From Shewanella polaris (GTDB lineage: Bacteria; Pseudomonadota; Gammaproteobacteria; Enterobacterales; Shewanellaceae), in contig NZ_CP041036.1 in the NCBI RefSeq assembly GCF_006385555.1, positions 2,728,001 to 2,792,000 of the forward strand: 64,000 nt of DNA, read 5' to 3'. The translations under genes were made by a program, and so were the position numbers. Each line of letters begins with the position of its first letter. The stretch's first letter is position 1. A model generated the notes under the pieces. The model was not told where the DNA came from and ran no database searches. It worked only from the letters and a program-made list of their open reading frames with translations. Of this stretch, positions 34,770 through 43,919 are shown piece after piece.

Positions 34770-37570
34770 TAGGCAACTTCCTCTTCTACTGCATGTTGAT
34801 GTTCAATTTCTGTGTACGATAATGCATCCAGCCAACTTTGCTTGGCACACTGCTTTACTTCACTGTTACAACTACCACAATGACGCCCGCAACCTAATAA
34901 TGATTGAGTGTTGTCTAATGCCTGTTCAAAACTGATGTTAGCGACACCATCACTCATCACTTGATCATTAAATTGGTTATTCATTTCGGCGCTAATCTTC
35001 GCTTCGGTTACACCAGTACAAGCACACACTAATGGGCTGTTGCCCGCCTTTATTTGTTGATGTAATTGCTTAATGAGCTGGTTATCTAAAGGTTTACCAA
35101 TAAACGCATTCATTTGGGTTAACGCGACATTCACTTTAGTGTCAGATAACAACTTTAGTGCTTTCAGTAACCCTTTCTCCATATTGCATTGGATATATAA
35201 AGGCTGGCCATCTATCGTTAAGGTCCATTTTAGTGAATGGGCTGTCGCTTGGTAGGCAAAACCGTCGTCGATATCTGTAAAACCAATGTGATGACACACT
35301 CCGTTCTCCAGCGTTTGTGTTACTTGCCAACATAGCCCGTGAGCAGAAGAGTCGTGTTGACCAAAAACCACACCTTGCAGAGCCAGTTCAACAGGACTTA
35401 ATGTCACTGGTTGACACTTAAACCCTGGTTGTTTTGATATTGGATCGACACGTGCATCTAATGCCTGATTCACTCCTTTGGTCAGCGAAAACTGTGCAGA
35501 CCAATGCATCGACATCAAAGCCATATTTGTCGGTATTTCATCATCGACAACGGCGCGAGCGACCGTGAATGAAGGTTGGATAATGAAATCAGGGTTAGTG
35601 AGCTCAGCAGAGTATTGTTTAATTTGATTTTGAATGGCTTCAATTCGGACCAAGCCACCTTCTGTTAAAGAAAATGTGCTGAGTTGTGATGAATGGATGA
35701 GAACAACAGGTTCTGGAATACTAGCTCGTAAGCTAGCAATATGCCCAGTGCGAGTCATGGTATGCCACTGATCCCGACTGCGGCCGCTATTAAGTAACAG
35801 TGTGTTACTCGGTAACAATTGCTGCGAAATATTAGCGGCTGGCGCAACAAACTGAGCTTTACCCGTTGCGGTAGCAAATACACCATCACTGAAAACACGC
35901 ACGTTTTGTTGACCAATTTGAGCCGACAAAGCAATAGGCCATTGAGTTGGTGCTAATGCATCATATTGTGCTTTGGATAAATCTGTTAGCCCAGTAAGAT
36001 CAAACATCTTAGTCGGAAAAACCTGTTTAACCTTAGCTGATAATGCTGCAAACTCGCTAAATACACTAACGTTGTCATCAAAATTAAAGCCATCAAAGCC
36101 CATTTTTTTCGCTACCTGACTAAGCGCCCACCAATCAGGTTTAGCTTGTCCTTTGGCTGTGATAAAGCCACGCTGGCGGGTAATAGTACGCTCACTATTT
36201 GTGACGGTACCGCATTTTTCCGACCAGCCTTGAGCAGGAAGTAATACATCAGCAAGCTTGGCTGTATCTGAGTCTGGGCTGATTTCAGACACCACCACAA
36301 AAGGACAATCGGCTAATGCTTGTGCTATTTTTTCACTGTTGGGCAAAGACACCACAGGATTGGTACCCATAATCCAAATAGCTTTGATTTTACCTTCGGC
36401 AAGGGCATCAAACATCTCAACCGCAGCTAACCCTTTCTGATCTGCTACTCTGTCAGTTTGCCAAAAATCAGCTAGTAACTGCTGCTCCGGTTGTGAAAAT
36501 CCCATATGACACGCTAACTGAGTCGCTAAGCCTCCTACCTCACGGCCGCCCATAGCATTAGGCTGCCCTGTTAACGAAAAGAATCCACAACCAGTTTGAC
36601 CAATGTGCCCTAGCGCAAGGTGGCAATTAATCATCGCATTCGTCACATCGGTACCGATGGTTGATTGATTAACCCCCTGACAAGATGCCGTAAGCACTTT
36701 ATTGTTATTGACGACTAATTGATAAAAATCTGTAAGCTGGGTGACTGAAACACCGACTTCAATGGCAAGTTGGGTTAAATTGGCGCTTAATTGTTGCGCC
36801 TGGGAAACCACAGTATCAAAGCCTTCTGTGTGTGCAGCAATGTATGCGTGGTCAACACTATTTTGATCTGCTAGATAACCGAGTAAACCATGAAAAAGCG
36901 CTAAGTCAGCACCCGGTTTAATGGCTAAATGTAAGTCAGCTTGTTTTGCGGTGGCGGTTGATAAAGGGTCGATAACCACTAAATGCGCGTTGTTGGCTTT
37001 TTTCGCAGTTAATATCCGTTGAAAAAGCACTGGATGAGTCCAAGCTGTATTAGCACCGACTAGCACTATGACCTCTGCTTGTTCTAAGTCATCATAACAA
37101 CCTGGCACCACATCTTCACCAAAAGCGCGCTGCATAGCACTAACCGCTGACGACATACATAAACGCGAGTTAGTATCAATATTGGCAGTTTGTAAAAAAC
37201 CTTTAGCAAACTTGTTTGCTACATAATAATCTTCAGTGAGTAATTGCCCTGATAAGTAAAGTGCAACGGAATCTGGACCATGTTCCGCAATGGTTTGCGC
37301 AAACGTGTCTGCAATCAAGGTGCTCGCATTGTCCCAATCAAGTGGTTTACCTGAACGAAGTTTAGGATAACGAAGCACATTGGGTTGAGCTAAACTGTCG
37401 AGTAAACGCTCTCCTTTTGCACATAAATGCCCTTGATTAGCAGGATGATTACTATCACCCATTAATGATACATCGGCCACATCGACATCAACCCAATCGG
37501 CTTTAGTCGAAGACACGCTAACACCGCACCCGACACCACAATAAGCACAACTAGACTGGATTGTTGACAT
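34769..37570 (-). CDS. nasA: Assimilatory nitrate reductase, catalytic subunit
   Basis: The 933-residue molybdopterin enzyme reduces nitrate to nitrite in the cytoplasm. The N-terminal [4Fe-4S] cluster is bound by CAYCGVGCGVSV and the later GHLCAKGE. The molybdopterin domains include SRLCMSSAVSAMQRAFGEDV, IVLVGANTAWTHPV and GQPNAMGGREVGG. The C-terminus adds a BFD-like [2Fe-2S] module, with CACTGVTEAKI and LGCGRHCGSCNSE, as in NasC/NasA enzymes that take electrons from a ferredoxin or NasB partner. No signal peptide is present. It is the first gene of the operon and lies 42 bp below a sigma-54 promoter match. Confidence 0.94.
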   Translation of the reverse strand: MSTIQSSCAYCGVGCGVSVSSTKADWVDVDVADVSLMGDSNHPANQGHLCAKGERLLDSLAQPNVLRYPKLRSGKPLDWDNASTLIADTFAQTIAEHGPDSVALYLSGQLLTEDYYVANKFAKGFLQTANIDTNSRLCMSSAVSAMQRAFGEDVVPGCYDDLEQAEVIVLVGANTAWTHPVLFQRILTAKKANNAHLVVIDPLSTATAKQADLHLAIKPGADLALFHGLLGYLADQNSVDHAYIAAHTEGFDTVVSQAQQLSANLTQLAIEVGVSVTQLTDFYQLVVNNNKVLTASCQGVNQSTIGTDVTNAMINCHLALGHIGQTGCGFFSLTGQPNAMGGREVGGLATQLACHMGFSQPEQQLLADFWQTDRVADQKGLAAVEMFDALAEGKIKAIWIMGTNPVVSLPNSEKIAQALADCPFVVVSEISPDSDTAKLADVLLPAQGWSEKCGTVTNSERTITRQRGFITAKGQAKPDWWALSQVAKKMGFDGFNFDDNVSVFSEFAALSAKVKQVFPTKMFDLTGLTDLSKAQYDALAPTQWPIALSAQIGQQNVRVFSDGVFATATGKAQFVAPAANISQQLLPSNTLLLNSGRSRDQWHTMTRTGHIASLRASIPEPVVLIHSSQLSTFSLTEGGLVRIEAIQNQIKQYSAELTNPDFIIQPSFTVARAVVDDEIPTNMALMSMHWSAQFSLTKGVNQALDARVDPISKQPGFKCQPVTLSPVELALQGVVFGQHDSSAHGLCWQVTQTLENGVCHHIGFTDIDDGFAYQATAHSLKWTLTIDGQPLYIQCNMEKGLLKALKLLSDTKVNVALTQMNAFIGKPLDNQLIKQLHQQIKAGNSPLVCACTGVTEAKISAEMNNQFNDQVMSDGVANISFEQALDNTQSLLGCGRHCGSCNSEVKQCAKQSWLDALSYTEIEHQHAVEEEVA

Positions 37571-37611
37571 ACATCTACCCTTTCACATTAACGATTTCAT
37601 GATTAAATGAC

Positions 37612-37627
37612 TGCGAAAGCCGTGCCA
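37612..37627 (-). promoter_or_regulatory. Sigma-54 (RpoN) promoter of the nasA operon
   Basis: On the minus strand the sequence is tggcacggctttcgca. It matches TGGCACG-N4-TTGCA with one change, and the invariant GG and GC lie 12 bases apart. A transcript from here would have a leader of about 30 bases before nasA. Confidence 0.75.
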
Positions 37628-37690
37628 AAAAGTTAACATGCTGATTTACAATAGAAATAGAAATTCAGTTAAGTTTATTACATCAACATT

Positions 37691-37730
37691 TGCGCAACAA
37701 AAGTGCATGCCTGCGCACTTTTGTTGCGCA
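37691..37730. promoter_or_regulatory. Paired NtrC-like enhancer sites
   Basis: The 16-mers tgcgcaacaaaagtgc and gcacttttgttgcgca form a perfect inverted repeat with 8 bp between them. Each half (tgcgcaacaaaagtgca and its reverse) itself fits the dyad TGCAC-N7-GTGCA of NtrC sites with changes in one arm. The centres lie about 95 and 120 bp upstream of the expected start of transcription, a normal enhancer distance. Confidence 0.65.
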
Positions 37731-38113
37731 TCTAGTTGAAATTAAAAGAATTTTAATACCTATAAAGAGGTATGCGAATATATATTGAGTAATATAAATG
37801 AGTGTTTAACTCACCGTCTTTCATCCTTTAATTAAACATTTTTTTAAAAGGAATGATGATTTTTCCAAATTATACGAGGTTAAAACTGAATGAGTTGATA
37901 CATGCTGAATGAGAATTTTAGGCAATACATTAGGGAATAACGTTCTAATTAACGCAAGTAAATTGAAAATTGATGAATAAGTTTGTTTATGAAGTTTTTC
38001 TATCGAAGAGTTCTTTGTGCGTATATACCATTACCACTAACAAGCGAGAATAAATTAATCTTATTAGTACAAAAGTATTGGATGTCTACTTCATTATTAT
38101 ACCGTTAAAAACA

Positions 38114-38138
38114 AAATACCGACATAATGTCGGTATTT
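38114..38138 (-). terminator. Intrinsic terminator of cctA
   Basis: Stem aataccgacat / atgtcggtatt with a one-base centre. On the minus strand TTTGTTTTTAA follows. It lies 33 bp below the cctA stop. Confidence 0.85.
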
Positions 38139-38170
38139 TTCAGCTACTAATTTTAAACGACTAAAATAGC

Positions 38171-38506
38171 TTATTTAGCAACGCGGCCATCATCATGACA
38201 AGTATCACAAGTTGGCATTTCGCCTACTTTGATTTCATGTGGTGCATGACAATCTGCACACATTAAAATACCATCATGTGGCTTGTGGTTTTCATCCATT
38301 TCGGCTAATGAACCATGACAACTTTGACATTGCTCAAATTCATATGCACCATCTTTTGATGGCTCACCATCTGCGTGACAAGTTTCACAGCCACCCATTT
38401 CAACGTGAAACTCTGCGAGGGTTTCATCAGCAGCAAATGATGCAGAAGACATCATCATTACCGCAAAACCGGCCGCAAACAATGCGCTTAGTAATTTATT
38501 GCTCAC
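38171..38506 (-). CDS. cctA: Small tetraheme cytochrome c (STC)
   Basis: The 111-residue precursor has a signal peptide cleaved near [10 protein letters not shown] and four heme-binding CxxCH motifs: CETCH, CQSCH, CADCH and CDTCH. The mature protein of about 85-90 residues fits the periplasmic STC of Shewanella, which shuttles electrons from CymA to terminal reductases. Extra histidines (for example [16 protein letters not shown]) are available as second axial ligands. The start is GTG with GGA seven bases before it. This is a lineage marker for Shewanella. Confidence 0.95.
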   Translation of the reverse strand: MSNKLLSALFAAGFAVMMMSSASFAADETLAEFHVEMGGCETCHADGEPSKDGAYEFEQCQSCHGSLAEMDENHKPHDGILMCADCHAPHEIKVGEMPTCDTCHDDGRVAK

Positions 38507-38549
38507 TATTCATTCCTCCAATTTAGTATGTGCCCGCATTCTTTTTATC

Positions 38550-38561
38550 TGATACGGATCA
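38550..38561. promoter_or_regulatory. FNR/CRP-family site upstream of cctA
   Basis: The dyad tgat-acgg-atca matches the core of TTGAT-N4-ATCAA. It is 50 bp above the start codon. In Shewanella, EtrA (FNR) and CRP act on anaerobic cytochrome genes, but binding here is only inferred. Confidence 0.4.
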
Positions 38562-38674
38562 CCACACTACAACACGACACTTTACTTGAGAGTTTACTCA
38601 ACAACGTTATATACAAAACAATCTAAAATTGATTGGCAATGTAAACTTAGTTAATTAGTCCACTTTAAGCAAAA

Positions 38675-38688
38675 TTAATTTATATCAA
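38675..38688. promoter_or_regulatory. Second FNR-like site upstream of cctA
   Basis: ttaat-ttat-atcaa matches the FNR consensus at nine of ten positions. It lies 175 bp above the cctA start. The AT-rich surroundings make a chance match possible. Confidence 0.3.
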
Positions 38689-38824
38689 ATAATAATAGCA
38701 GTGTTAATACTTTGAATATGTGCGCTACATCATGTAAATCGATGGTTTTTAGCTAACAAACCACTTACCAACAAAAAGTACTAATTTAGCAAAATCTAAC
38801 CAGAAACAGAAAAATACCCATAAA

Positions 38825-38850
38825 AAGCCAGTTACTCACATAACCGGCTT
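38825..38850 (-). terminator. Intrinsic terminator after the dehydrogenase gene
   Basis: Stem aagccrgtta / taacyggctt with one mismatch and a 6-nt loop; TTTTTATG follows on the minus strand. Confidence 0.75.
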
Positions 38851-38904
38851 GTTTAAAAAGTATCGAGCGATTCTAGAATGGAACGACAAAAGTATTAATC
38901 GATA

Positions 38905-39780
38905 TTAACTGCGCGACTTTTCTAAACGGGCAAGTAAACTAGAGGTATCCCAACGATTACCTTTCATCGCCTGTACTTCTGAATAGAACTGATCAACTAG
39001 CGCTGTGACAGGTAAATGACTACCATTTTGACGAGCTTCATCTAACGCTATACCTAAATCTTTACGCATCCAGTCGATAGCAAAACCAAAATCATATTGA
39101 CCTTGCCACATAGTCTGATAACGGTTCTCCATCTGCCAACTTTGTGCCGCACCTTTACTGATAACTTCAATCACTTTCAAGCCATCCAAACCAGCACTTT
39201 TGGCAAAATGAAGCCCTTCCGCTAAGCCTTGAACCACACCAGCAATACAAATTTGATTAACCATTTTAGTTAACTGTCCAGAACCAACAGGCCCTAACAA
39301 TTCTGCACAACGGCTATAAGCAGCGATAACAGGTTTAACCACATCAAAGTGAGTTTGTTCCCCCCCCATCATCACGGTTAATACACCATTTTCGGCACCC
39401 GCTTGACCACCTGAAACTGGGGCATCCAAAAATCCGATATTAAGTGGTTCAATTTGCGCGGCAATTTCACGAGCGACATCTGCAGACGCCGTAGTATGAT
39501 CAACTAAAATAGCGCCAGAATGCATACCATGAACAGCACCTTGCTCACCCAATACTACCTGGCGTAGGTCATCATCATTACCGACACAAATAAAAACAAT
39601 GTCTTGACCTTGAGCTGCATCTTTAGGTGTATCAGCAGACTTACCACCATACTGTGCTACCCACTTTTTCGCTTTCGCGCTGGTACGGTTATACACTGTG
39701 ACGTCATGACCCTGCTGAGTTAAATGCCCCGCCATTGGGAACCCCATAACGCCTAATCCAATAAATGCTACCTTAGCCAT
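38905..39780 (-). CDS. Beta-hydroxyacid dehydrogenase (3-hydroxyisobutyrate / tartronate semialdehyde reductase type)
   Basis: The 291-residue protein has the Rossmann motif FIGLGVMGFPMAGHL, the family substrate motif FLDAPVSGGQAGAENGVLTV, and the catalytic-lysine segment GSGQLTKMVNQI. It should oxidise or reduce a 3-hydroxyacid with NAD(P). Sequence cannot separate 3-hydroxyisobutyrate dehydrogenase from GarR-like tartronate semialdehyde reductase or glyoxylate/succinic semialdehyde reductase. The DHTTAS segment with a Thr-Thr pair is usual for the wider family. The gene is 13 bp after the thioesterase gene, so the two are cotranscribed. Confidence 0.88.
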   Translation of the reverse strand: MAKVAFIGLGVMGFPMAGHLTQQGHDVTVYNRTSAKAKKWVAQYGGKSADTPKDAAQGQDIVFICVGNDDDLRQVVLGEQGAVHGMHSGAILVDHTTASADVAREIAAQIEPLNIGFLDAPVSGGQAGAENGVLTVMMGGEQTHFDVVKPVIAAYSRCAELLGPVGSGQLTKMVNQICIAGVVQGLAEGLHFAKSAGLDGLKVIEVISKGAAQSWQMENRYQTMWQGQYDFGFAIDWMRKDLGIALDEARQNGSHLPVTALVDQFYSEVQAMKGNRWDTSSLLARLEKSRS

Positions 39781-39793
39781 ACTTTCCCCTTAT

Positions 39794-40282
39794 TTATTCA
39801 ACTGAAGGTTTAACGTGAGCTTCCATTTCTGCCCCAATGCGTTTACGCATATCCATTAAACGTAAAGCGGCGTCACGTAGACGAATATCATCGGCAGTTT
39901 GTGGGATCCACTCAGGAACTGGAGTCGGTTCCCCTTCATCGTCGACAGCTACCATGATCACAATACAATGCGTGGTTAAATAACGTGCTGACTCTTTAGG
40001 ATCGCCCGCCTTCACGTCTATGGCAATGTGCATGGATGTCGTACCAGTATAAATGACTTTACCAGTCACTTCGACGATATTCCCCACATGAATAGGCTTA
40101 ACAAAGCGGATGCCACCTGCATAAACTGTAATACAATACTTACCACTCCAGCCAGCGGCGGCTGCATAAGCAGCCAAATCGATCCATTTCATTACTGCGC
40201 CGCCATGCACTTTACCGCCGAAATTTACATCTGCGGGCTCAGCTAAAAAACGTAATGTAATCTGCCTATCTTGTCCGGCCAT
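39794..40282 (-). CDS. Acyl-CoA thioesterase, YciA/BFIT-like hotdog
   Basis: The 162-residue protein has the hotdog fold of acyl-CoA hydrolases. The motif ADVNFGGKVHGGAVMKWIDL places an Asn and Asp in the positions known from YciA (catalytic Asp in the helix). FVKPIHVGNIVEVTGKVIY is a second family block. The C-terminal tail has RLRDAALRLMDMRKRIG. Likely substrates are fatty acyl-CoAs, but the chain length is unknown. It lies between fabF and the dehydrogenase gene and is separated from fabF by a terminator. Confidence 0.88.
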   Translation of the reverse strand: MAGQDRQITLRFLAEPADVNFGGKVHGGAVMKWIDLAAYAAAAGWSGKYCITVYAGGIRFVKPIHVGNIVEVTGKVIYTGTTSMHIAIDVKAGDPKESARYLTTHCIVIMVAVDDEGEPTPVPEWIPQTADDIRLRDAALRLMDMRKRIGAEMEAHVKPSVE

Positions 40283-40360
40283 ACAGCCTCCTAGTCATCG
40301 CAAGATATATCGAAACTTAACGATACACTTTGTATTAATACCAATCATTAAAAGAGATAA

Positions 40361-40385
40361 AAAAAGCGCCATCGGCGCTTTTTTT
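40361..40385 (-). terminator. Intrinsic terminator of fabF
   Basis: aaaaagcgcc-atcgg-ggcgcttttt type hairpin with a loop of a few bases, U tract on the minus strand. It closes the fatty acid operon 13 bp past the fabF stop. Confidence 0.85.
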
Positions 40386-40397
40386 GAGCAAATAATA

Positions 40398-41639
40398 TTA
40401 ATCCATTCTTTTGAATAATAATGAACCGTTTGTACCACCGAAACCAAATGAATTACATAAGGCATAATCAAATTGATGACGGCGAGATGTGTGGGCAACA
40501 AAATCTAAGTCGCAACCTTCATCTGGGTTATCTAAGTTGATTGTTGGCGGTACGTGTTGATCGCGTAATGCAAGCAGAGTAATAATGGCTTCAACTGCGC
40601 CAGCTGCGCCCAACAAATGCCCCGTCATTGATTTAGTCGAACTCACCAATACCTCGTAGGCATGTGGTCCAAATACCGATTTAACGGCAGCCGTTTCGGC
40701 TTTATCACCAGCGTTAGTTGAGGTGCCATGGGCATTAATATAACCCACAAGCTCTTTCTCTATTTGGGCATCATTAATGGCATTAACCATCGCAGCCGCT
40801 GCGCCTGCACCGTCACTTGGAGGTGATGTCATGTGGAATGCATCGCCACTCATACCAAAACCAACTAACTCACCGTAAATTTTAGCACCACGCGCTTTAG
40901 CTCGCTCATACTCTTCCATAACAATAACACCTGCGCCATCACCAATAACAAAGCCATCACGGTCTTTATCCCAAGGACGACTTGCTGCAGTGGGATCGTC
41001 ATTACGCGTCGATAATGCTTTAGCGGCACTAAAACCAGCAACACCTAGTGGGCTAGTCACATCTTCAGCGCCACCTGCGACCATGACATCGGCATCACCA
41101 TAGGCAATGGTGCGTGCTGCAAAACCGATATTATGTACGCCCGTAGTACACGCAGTGGTAACCGCAAAGTTGGGGCCTGTCATACCATACATAATCGACA
41201 AATGGCCTGCGATCATATTGATAATAGTACTTGGCACAAAAAAGGGTGACACTTTGCGTGGTCCGCCGTTTAATAATGCTGAATGGCCTTGCTCGATTAA
41301 CCACATTCCGCCCATACCCGCGCCAATAGCGGTACCGATGCGAGCGGGGTTTTCTTGGCTCATATCTAAGCCTGAATCTTTAACGGCTTGAATACCCGCC
41401 GCCATGCCATATTGGATAAACAAATCCATTTTACGGGCATCTTTTTTGCTTAGGTATTGTTCGACGTCAAAATCTTTCACTGAACCACTAAAACGAGTGC
41501 CATACTCACTCGCATCAAACTTAGTAATGGGAGTAATACCACTCTTACCAGCCAGTAAGGCATTCCAAGTAGACTCGACATCATTACCCACAGGAGTCAC
41601 AAGACCAAGACCTGTGATGACGACACGACGTTTAGACAT
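40398..41639 (-). CDS. fabF: Beta-ketoacyl-ACP synthase II
   Basis: FabF condenses malonyl-ACP with growing acyl-ACP, and its II form is important for thermal regulation of cis-vaccenate. I start at the ATG at 41639 (MSKRRVVIT) with AAAGGTG upstream; this gives 413 residues as in E. coli. Active-site Cys is in [13 protein letters not shown], the histidines in [14 protein letters not shown] and [30 protein letters not shown] is the glycine-rich end. It is the last gene of the operon, 163 bp past acpP and beyond a terminator that must be read through, or it has its own promoter. Confidence 0.96.
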   Translation of the reverse strand: MSKRRVVITGLGLVTPVGNDVESTWNALLAGKSGITPITKFDASEYGTRFSGSVKDFDVEQYLSKKDARKMDLFIQYGMAAGIQAVKDSGLDMSQENPARIGTAIGAGMGGMWLIEQGHSALLNGGPRKVSPFFVPSTIINMIAGHLSIMYGMTGPNFAVTTACTTGVHNIGFAARTIAYGDADVMVAGGAEDVTSPLGVAGFSAAKALSTRNDDPTAASRPWDKDRDGFVIGDGAGVIVMEEYERAKARGAKIYGELVGFGMSGDAFHMTSPPSDGAGAAAAMVNAINDAQIEKELVGYINAHGTSTNAGDKAETAAVKSVFGPHAYEVLVSSTKSMTGHLLGAAGAVEAIITLLALRDQHVPPTINLDNPDEGCDLDFVAHTSRRHQFDYALCNSFGFGGTNGSLLFKRMD

Positions 41640-41760
41640 GATATTCACCTTTAAATAAAATCTGCCACGATGCCATTTATTGCGATATAGCTAAAGAAAG
41701 TTAAGGAAGGATGTTCTCTTGCAATTAAATGAAACGAGCGTTTACAAATGTTTTAAACAA

Positions 41761-41790
41761 AAAAAGGCGGCATAAATGCCGCCTTTTTTT
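41761..41790 (-). terminator. Intrinsic terminator of acpP
   Basis: aaaggcggca-taaa-tgccgccttttttt; U tract on the minus strand. Its place between acpP and fabF fits the high acpP message level usual in this operon. Confidence 0.85.
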
Positions 41791-41802
41791 GTGAATTCTT
41801 GA

Positions 41803-42036
41803 TTACTGATTTTTAGAAACGTAATCGATCGCTGCTTGAACAGTAGTGATCTTTTCAGCTTCTTCGTCAGGGATCTCGGTATCAAACTCTTCTTCTAGAG
41901 CCATAACCAATTCAACAGTGTCTAGAGAATCGGCACCTAAATCGTCTACAAAAGAAGCAGCTGATTTAACGTCTTCTTCTTTAACGCCAAGTTGCTCAAT
42001 GATGATTTTCTTTACACGTTCTTCGATGTTGCTCAT
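41803..42036 (-). CDS. acpP: Acyl carrier protein
   Basis: The 77-residue acidic protein carries fatty acyl chains on a phosphopantetheine arm attached to Ser of the motif [18 protein letters not shown]. The sequence starts [18 protein letters not shown], as in E. coli. It lies 163 bp after fabG, a gap that usually holds an acpP promoter. Confidence 0.98.
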   Translation of the reverse strand: MSNIEERVKKIIIEQLGVKEEDVKSAASFVDDLGADSLDTVELVMALEEEFDTEIPDEEAEKITTVQAAIDYVSKNQ

Positions 42037-42199
42037 TAGTTTTCTTTCCTATTCAAATTACGCACTTGCGTAAGATTGCGAGTAGTTTATTCGAATTAGA
42101 TAACAATGCAAGCTTAGATTTTGTGGTCTAACCACAAAAATTAACATTGAATTGTCACTAACACTGACTCAAATGAAGGTAGTTGCCTACCCATCGCTC

Positions 42200-42946
42200 T
42201 TAAACCATGTACATACCGCCATTCACATGCAAGGTTTCGCCTGTGATGTAAGCAGCTGAATCCGAGGCCAAAAACAATACTGCATTGGCAATTTCTTGTG
42301 CTTGCCCTAATCGTTCCATCGGAACTTGCGACATAATAGCTTGTTGCTGCTCATCTGTCAGCTCATCTGTCATATCGGTCTGAATAAATCCAGGTGCGAT
42401 AGCATTCACTGTTATTTGACGAGATGCAACCTCTCTTGCAAGAGATTTTGTAAATCCAATCAAACCAGCTTTAGCCGCCGAGTAATTTACTTGGCCGGCA
42501 TTGCCCATTGTACCAACAACTGAACCGATACTGATAATTCGTCCGAAACGTTTTTTCATCATAGATCGCATTACTGGTTTAGACAATTTAAATAATGATG
42601 TCAAATTAGTGTCAATAATATCTTGCCATTCATCATCTTTCATCCGCATTAATAAATTATCACGGGTAATACCAGCATTGTTGACAAGAATATCAACATC
42701 ACCAGCCTTTTCTTTGATCTGGCTATATAAATCAGCCACTGACTGAGAATCGGTGACATTTAACACCATCCCAAAGCCTTTGTCACCTAAGTATGCTTGA
42801 ATCGCTGCAGCGCCTTTCTCACTGGTTGCGGTACCAATAACTAATGCCCCAGCTTGAACTAATGATTCAGCAATTGCACGACCAATACCGCGACTGGCTC
42901 CTGTGACTAAGGCAATTTTACCCTCTAAACTAATGCTAAAGCTCAT
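42200..42946 (-). CDS. fabG: 3-oxoacyl-ACP reductase
   Basis: The 248-residue short-chain dehydrogenase reduces 3-oxoacyl-ACP with NADPH. The cofactor loop is VTGASRGIGRAIAE, NNAGITRDNL follows, and the catalytic Ser-Tyr-Lys are in SVVGTMGNAGQVNYSAAKAG. NAIAPGFIQTDMTD and HVNGGMYMV complete the family set. It starts 10 bp after fabD. Confidence 0.97.
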   Translation of the reverse strand: MSFSISLEGKIALVTGASRGIGRAIAESLVQAGALVIGTATSEKGAAAIQAYLGDKGFGMVLNVTDSQSVADLYSQIKEKAGDVDILVNNAGITRDNLLMRMKDDEWQDIIDTNLTSLFKLSKPVMRSMMKKRFGRIISIGSVVGTMGNAGQVNYSAAKAGLIGFTKSLAREVASRQITVNAIAPGFIQTDMTDELTDEQQQAIMSQVPMERLGQAQEIANAVLFLASDSAAYITGETLHVNGGMYMV

Positions 42947-42956
42947 ATCAACTCCC

Positions 42957-43883
42957 TTATTCGACTAATGCTGCAAATGAGGCAACATCATTGACCGCTT
43001 TAGCGGCTATCGATTTATTAATTCTTTTCGTTAAACCGGTTAATACTTTACCTGGTCCACATTCTATTAGCTGTGTAACGCCTTGTGTAGCCATAAACTC
43101 TACTGTTTCGCTCCAACGTACAGGACAATACAATTGACGCACCAATGCATCTTTGATTGCTTGTGCGCTTGTAGGCATTGCGACATCGACGTTATTAATA
43201 ACATTGATTGTAGGTTCTAAGAATGTCACCTCAAGTAAGGCTTTAGCTAATTCATCAGCGGCTGGTTTCATTAATAAGCAATGTGATGGCACACTCACAG
43301 GCAAGGCCACTGTCATTTTAGCCCCAGCAACTTTACATGCAGCAGCAGCTCGTTCAACTGCGACTTTTTCGCCAGCAATAACGACTTGACCAGGGCTGTT
43401 GTAGTTAACAGGGCTCACCACATCGCCTTGAGCAGACTCTGTGCACGCTTCAGCGATAGCATCATTATCAAGACCAATAATGGCATACATGGCGCCAGAA
43501 CCGGCAGGAACCGCTTGTTGCATTAACTTACCACGCAATTCAACTAATTTAACCGCATCAGTAAATGCCATCACACCGGCGCACACTAATGCGGAGTACT
43601 CGCCAAGGCTGTGGCCAGCAAGTAAAGATGGCAATGGTTTATTTGACGCTTGATATGCTCGCCAAATAGCCACGCTTGCTGTCAGCAACGCAGGTTGAGT
43701 TTTGTCTGTTTCATTTAAGATTTCAGCTGGACCATTGGCCACTAAATCCCATAAATCGTAGCCTAACACTTCACTCGCTTCAGCGAAGGTTTTCCCAATA
43801 ATATCGTTAGATTGAGTCAATTCGGCTAACATTCCTACGGCCTGCGAACCTTGGCCAGGAAATACAAAAGCAACATTTTCCAT
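42957..43883 (-). CDS. fabD: Malonyl-CoA:ACP transacylase
   Basis: The 308-residue enzyme moves malonate from CoA to ACP. The serine nucleophile is in AGHSLGEYSALVCAG; the N-terminal FVFPGQGSQAVGML and the histidine in VSVPSHCLLM are conserved. VIECGPG-type residues appear in LIECGPGKVLTGLTKRI. It is 36 bp after fabH. Confidence 0.97.
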   Translation of the reverse strand: MENVAFVFPGQGSQAVGMLAELTQSNDIIGKTFAEASEVLGYDLWDLVANGPAEILNETDKTQPALLTASVAIWRAYQASNKPLPSLLAGHSLGEYSALVCAGVMAFTDAVKLVELRGKLMQQAVPAGSGAMYAIIGLDNDAIAEACTESAQGDVVSPVNYNSPGQVVIAGEKVAVERAAAACKVAGAKMTVALPVSVPSHCLLMKPAADELAKALLEVTFLEPTINVINNVDVAMPTSAQAIKDALVRQLYCPVRWSETVEFMATQGVTQLIECGPGKVLTGLTKRINKSIAAKAVNDVASFAALVE

Positions 43884-43919
43884 AAACGCTTACCTGTATA
43901 AAGAATTAAAAAGTAAATA

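Larger units (their letters stand above)
37571..38170. other. Regulatory region of the nitrate operon and cctA 3' end
   Basis: The first 160 bp hold the nasA control region (sigma-54 promoter and NtrC-like sites). Bases 37731-38110 are AT-rich with no gene; a small hairpin atacct-ataaag-aggtat lies near 37757-37774. The right end carries the cctA terminator. Confidence 0.6.
38507..38904. other. cctA upstream region and terminator of the dehydrogenase gene
   Basis: No gene. The region holds two FNR/CRP-like sites and the terminator of the next unit. It is AT-rich between 38600 and 38820 and otherwise without recognised elements. Confidence 0.55.
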
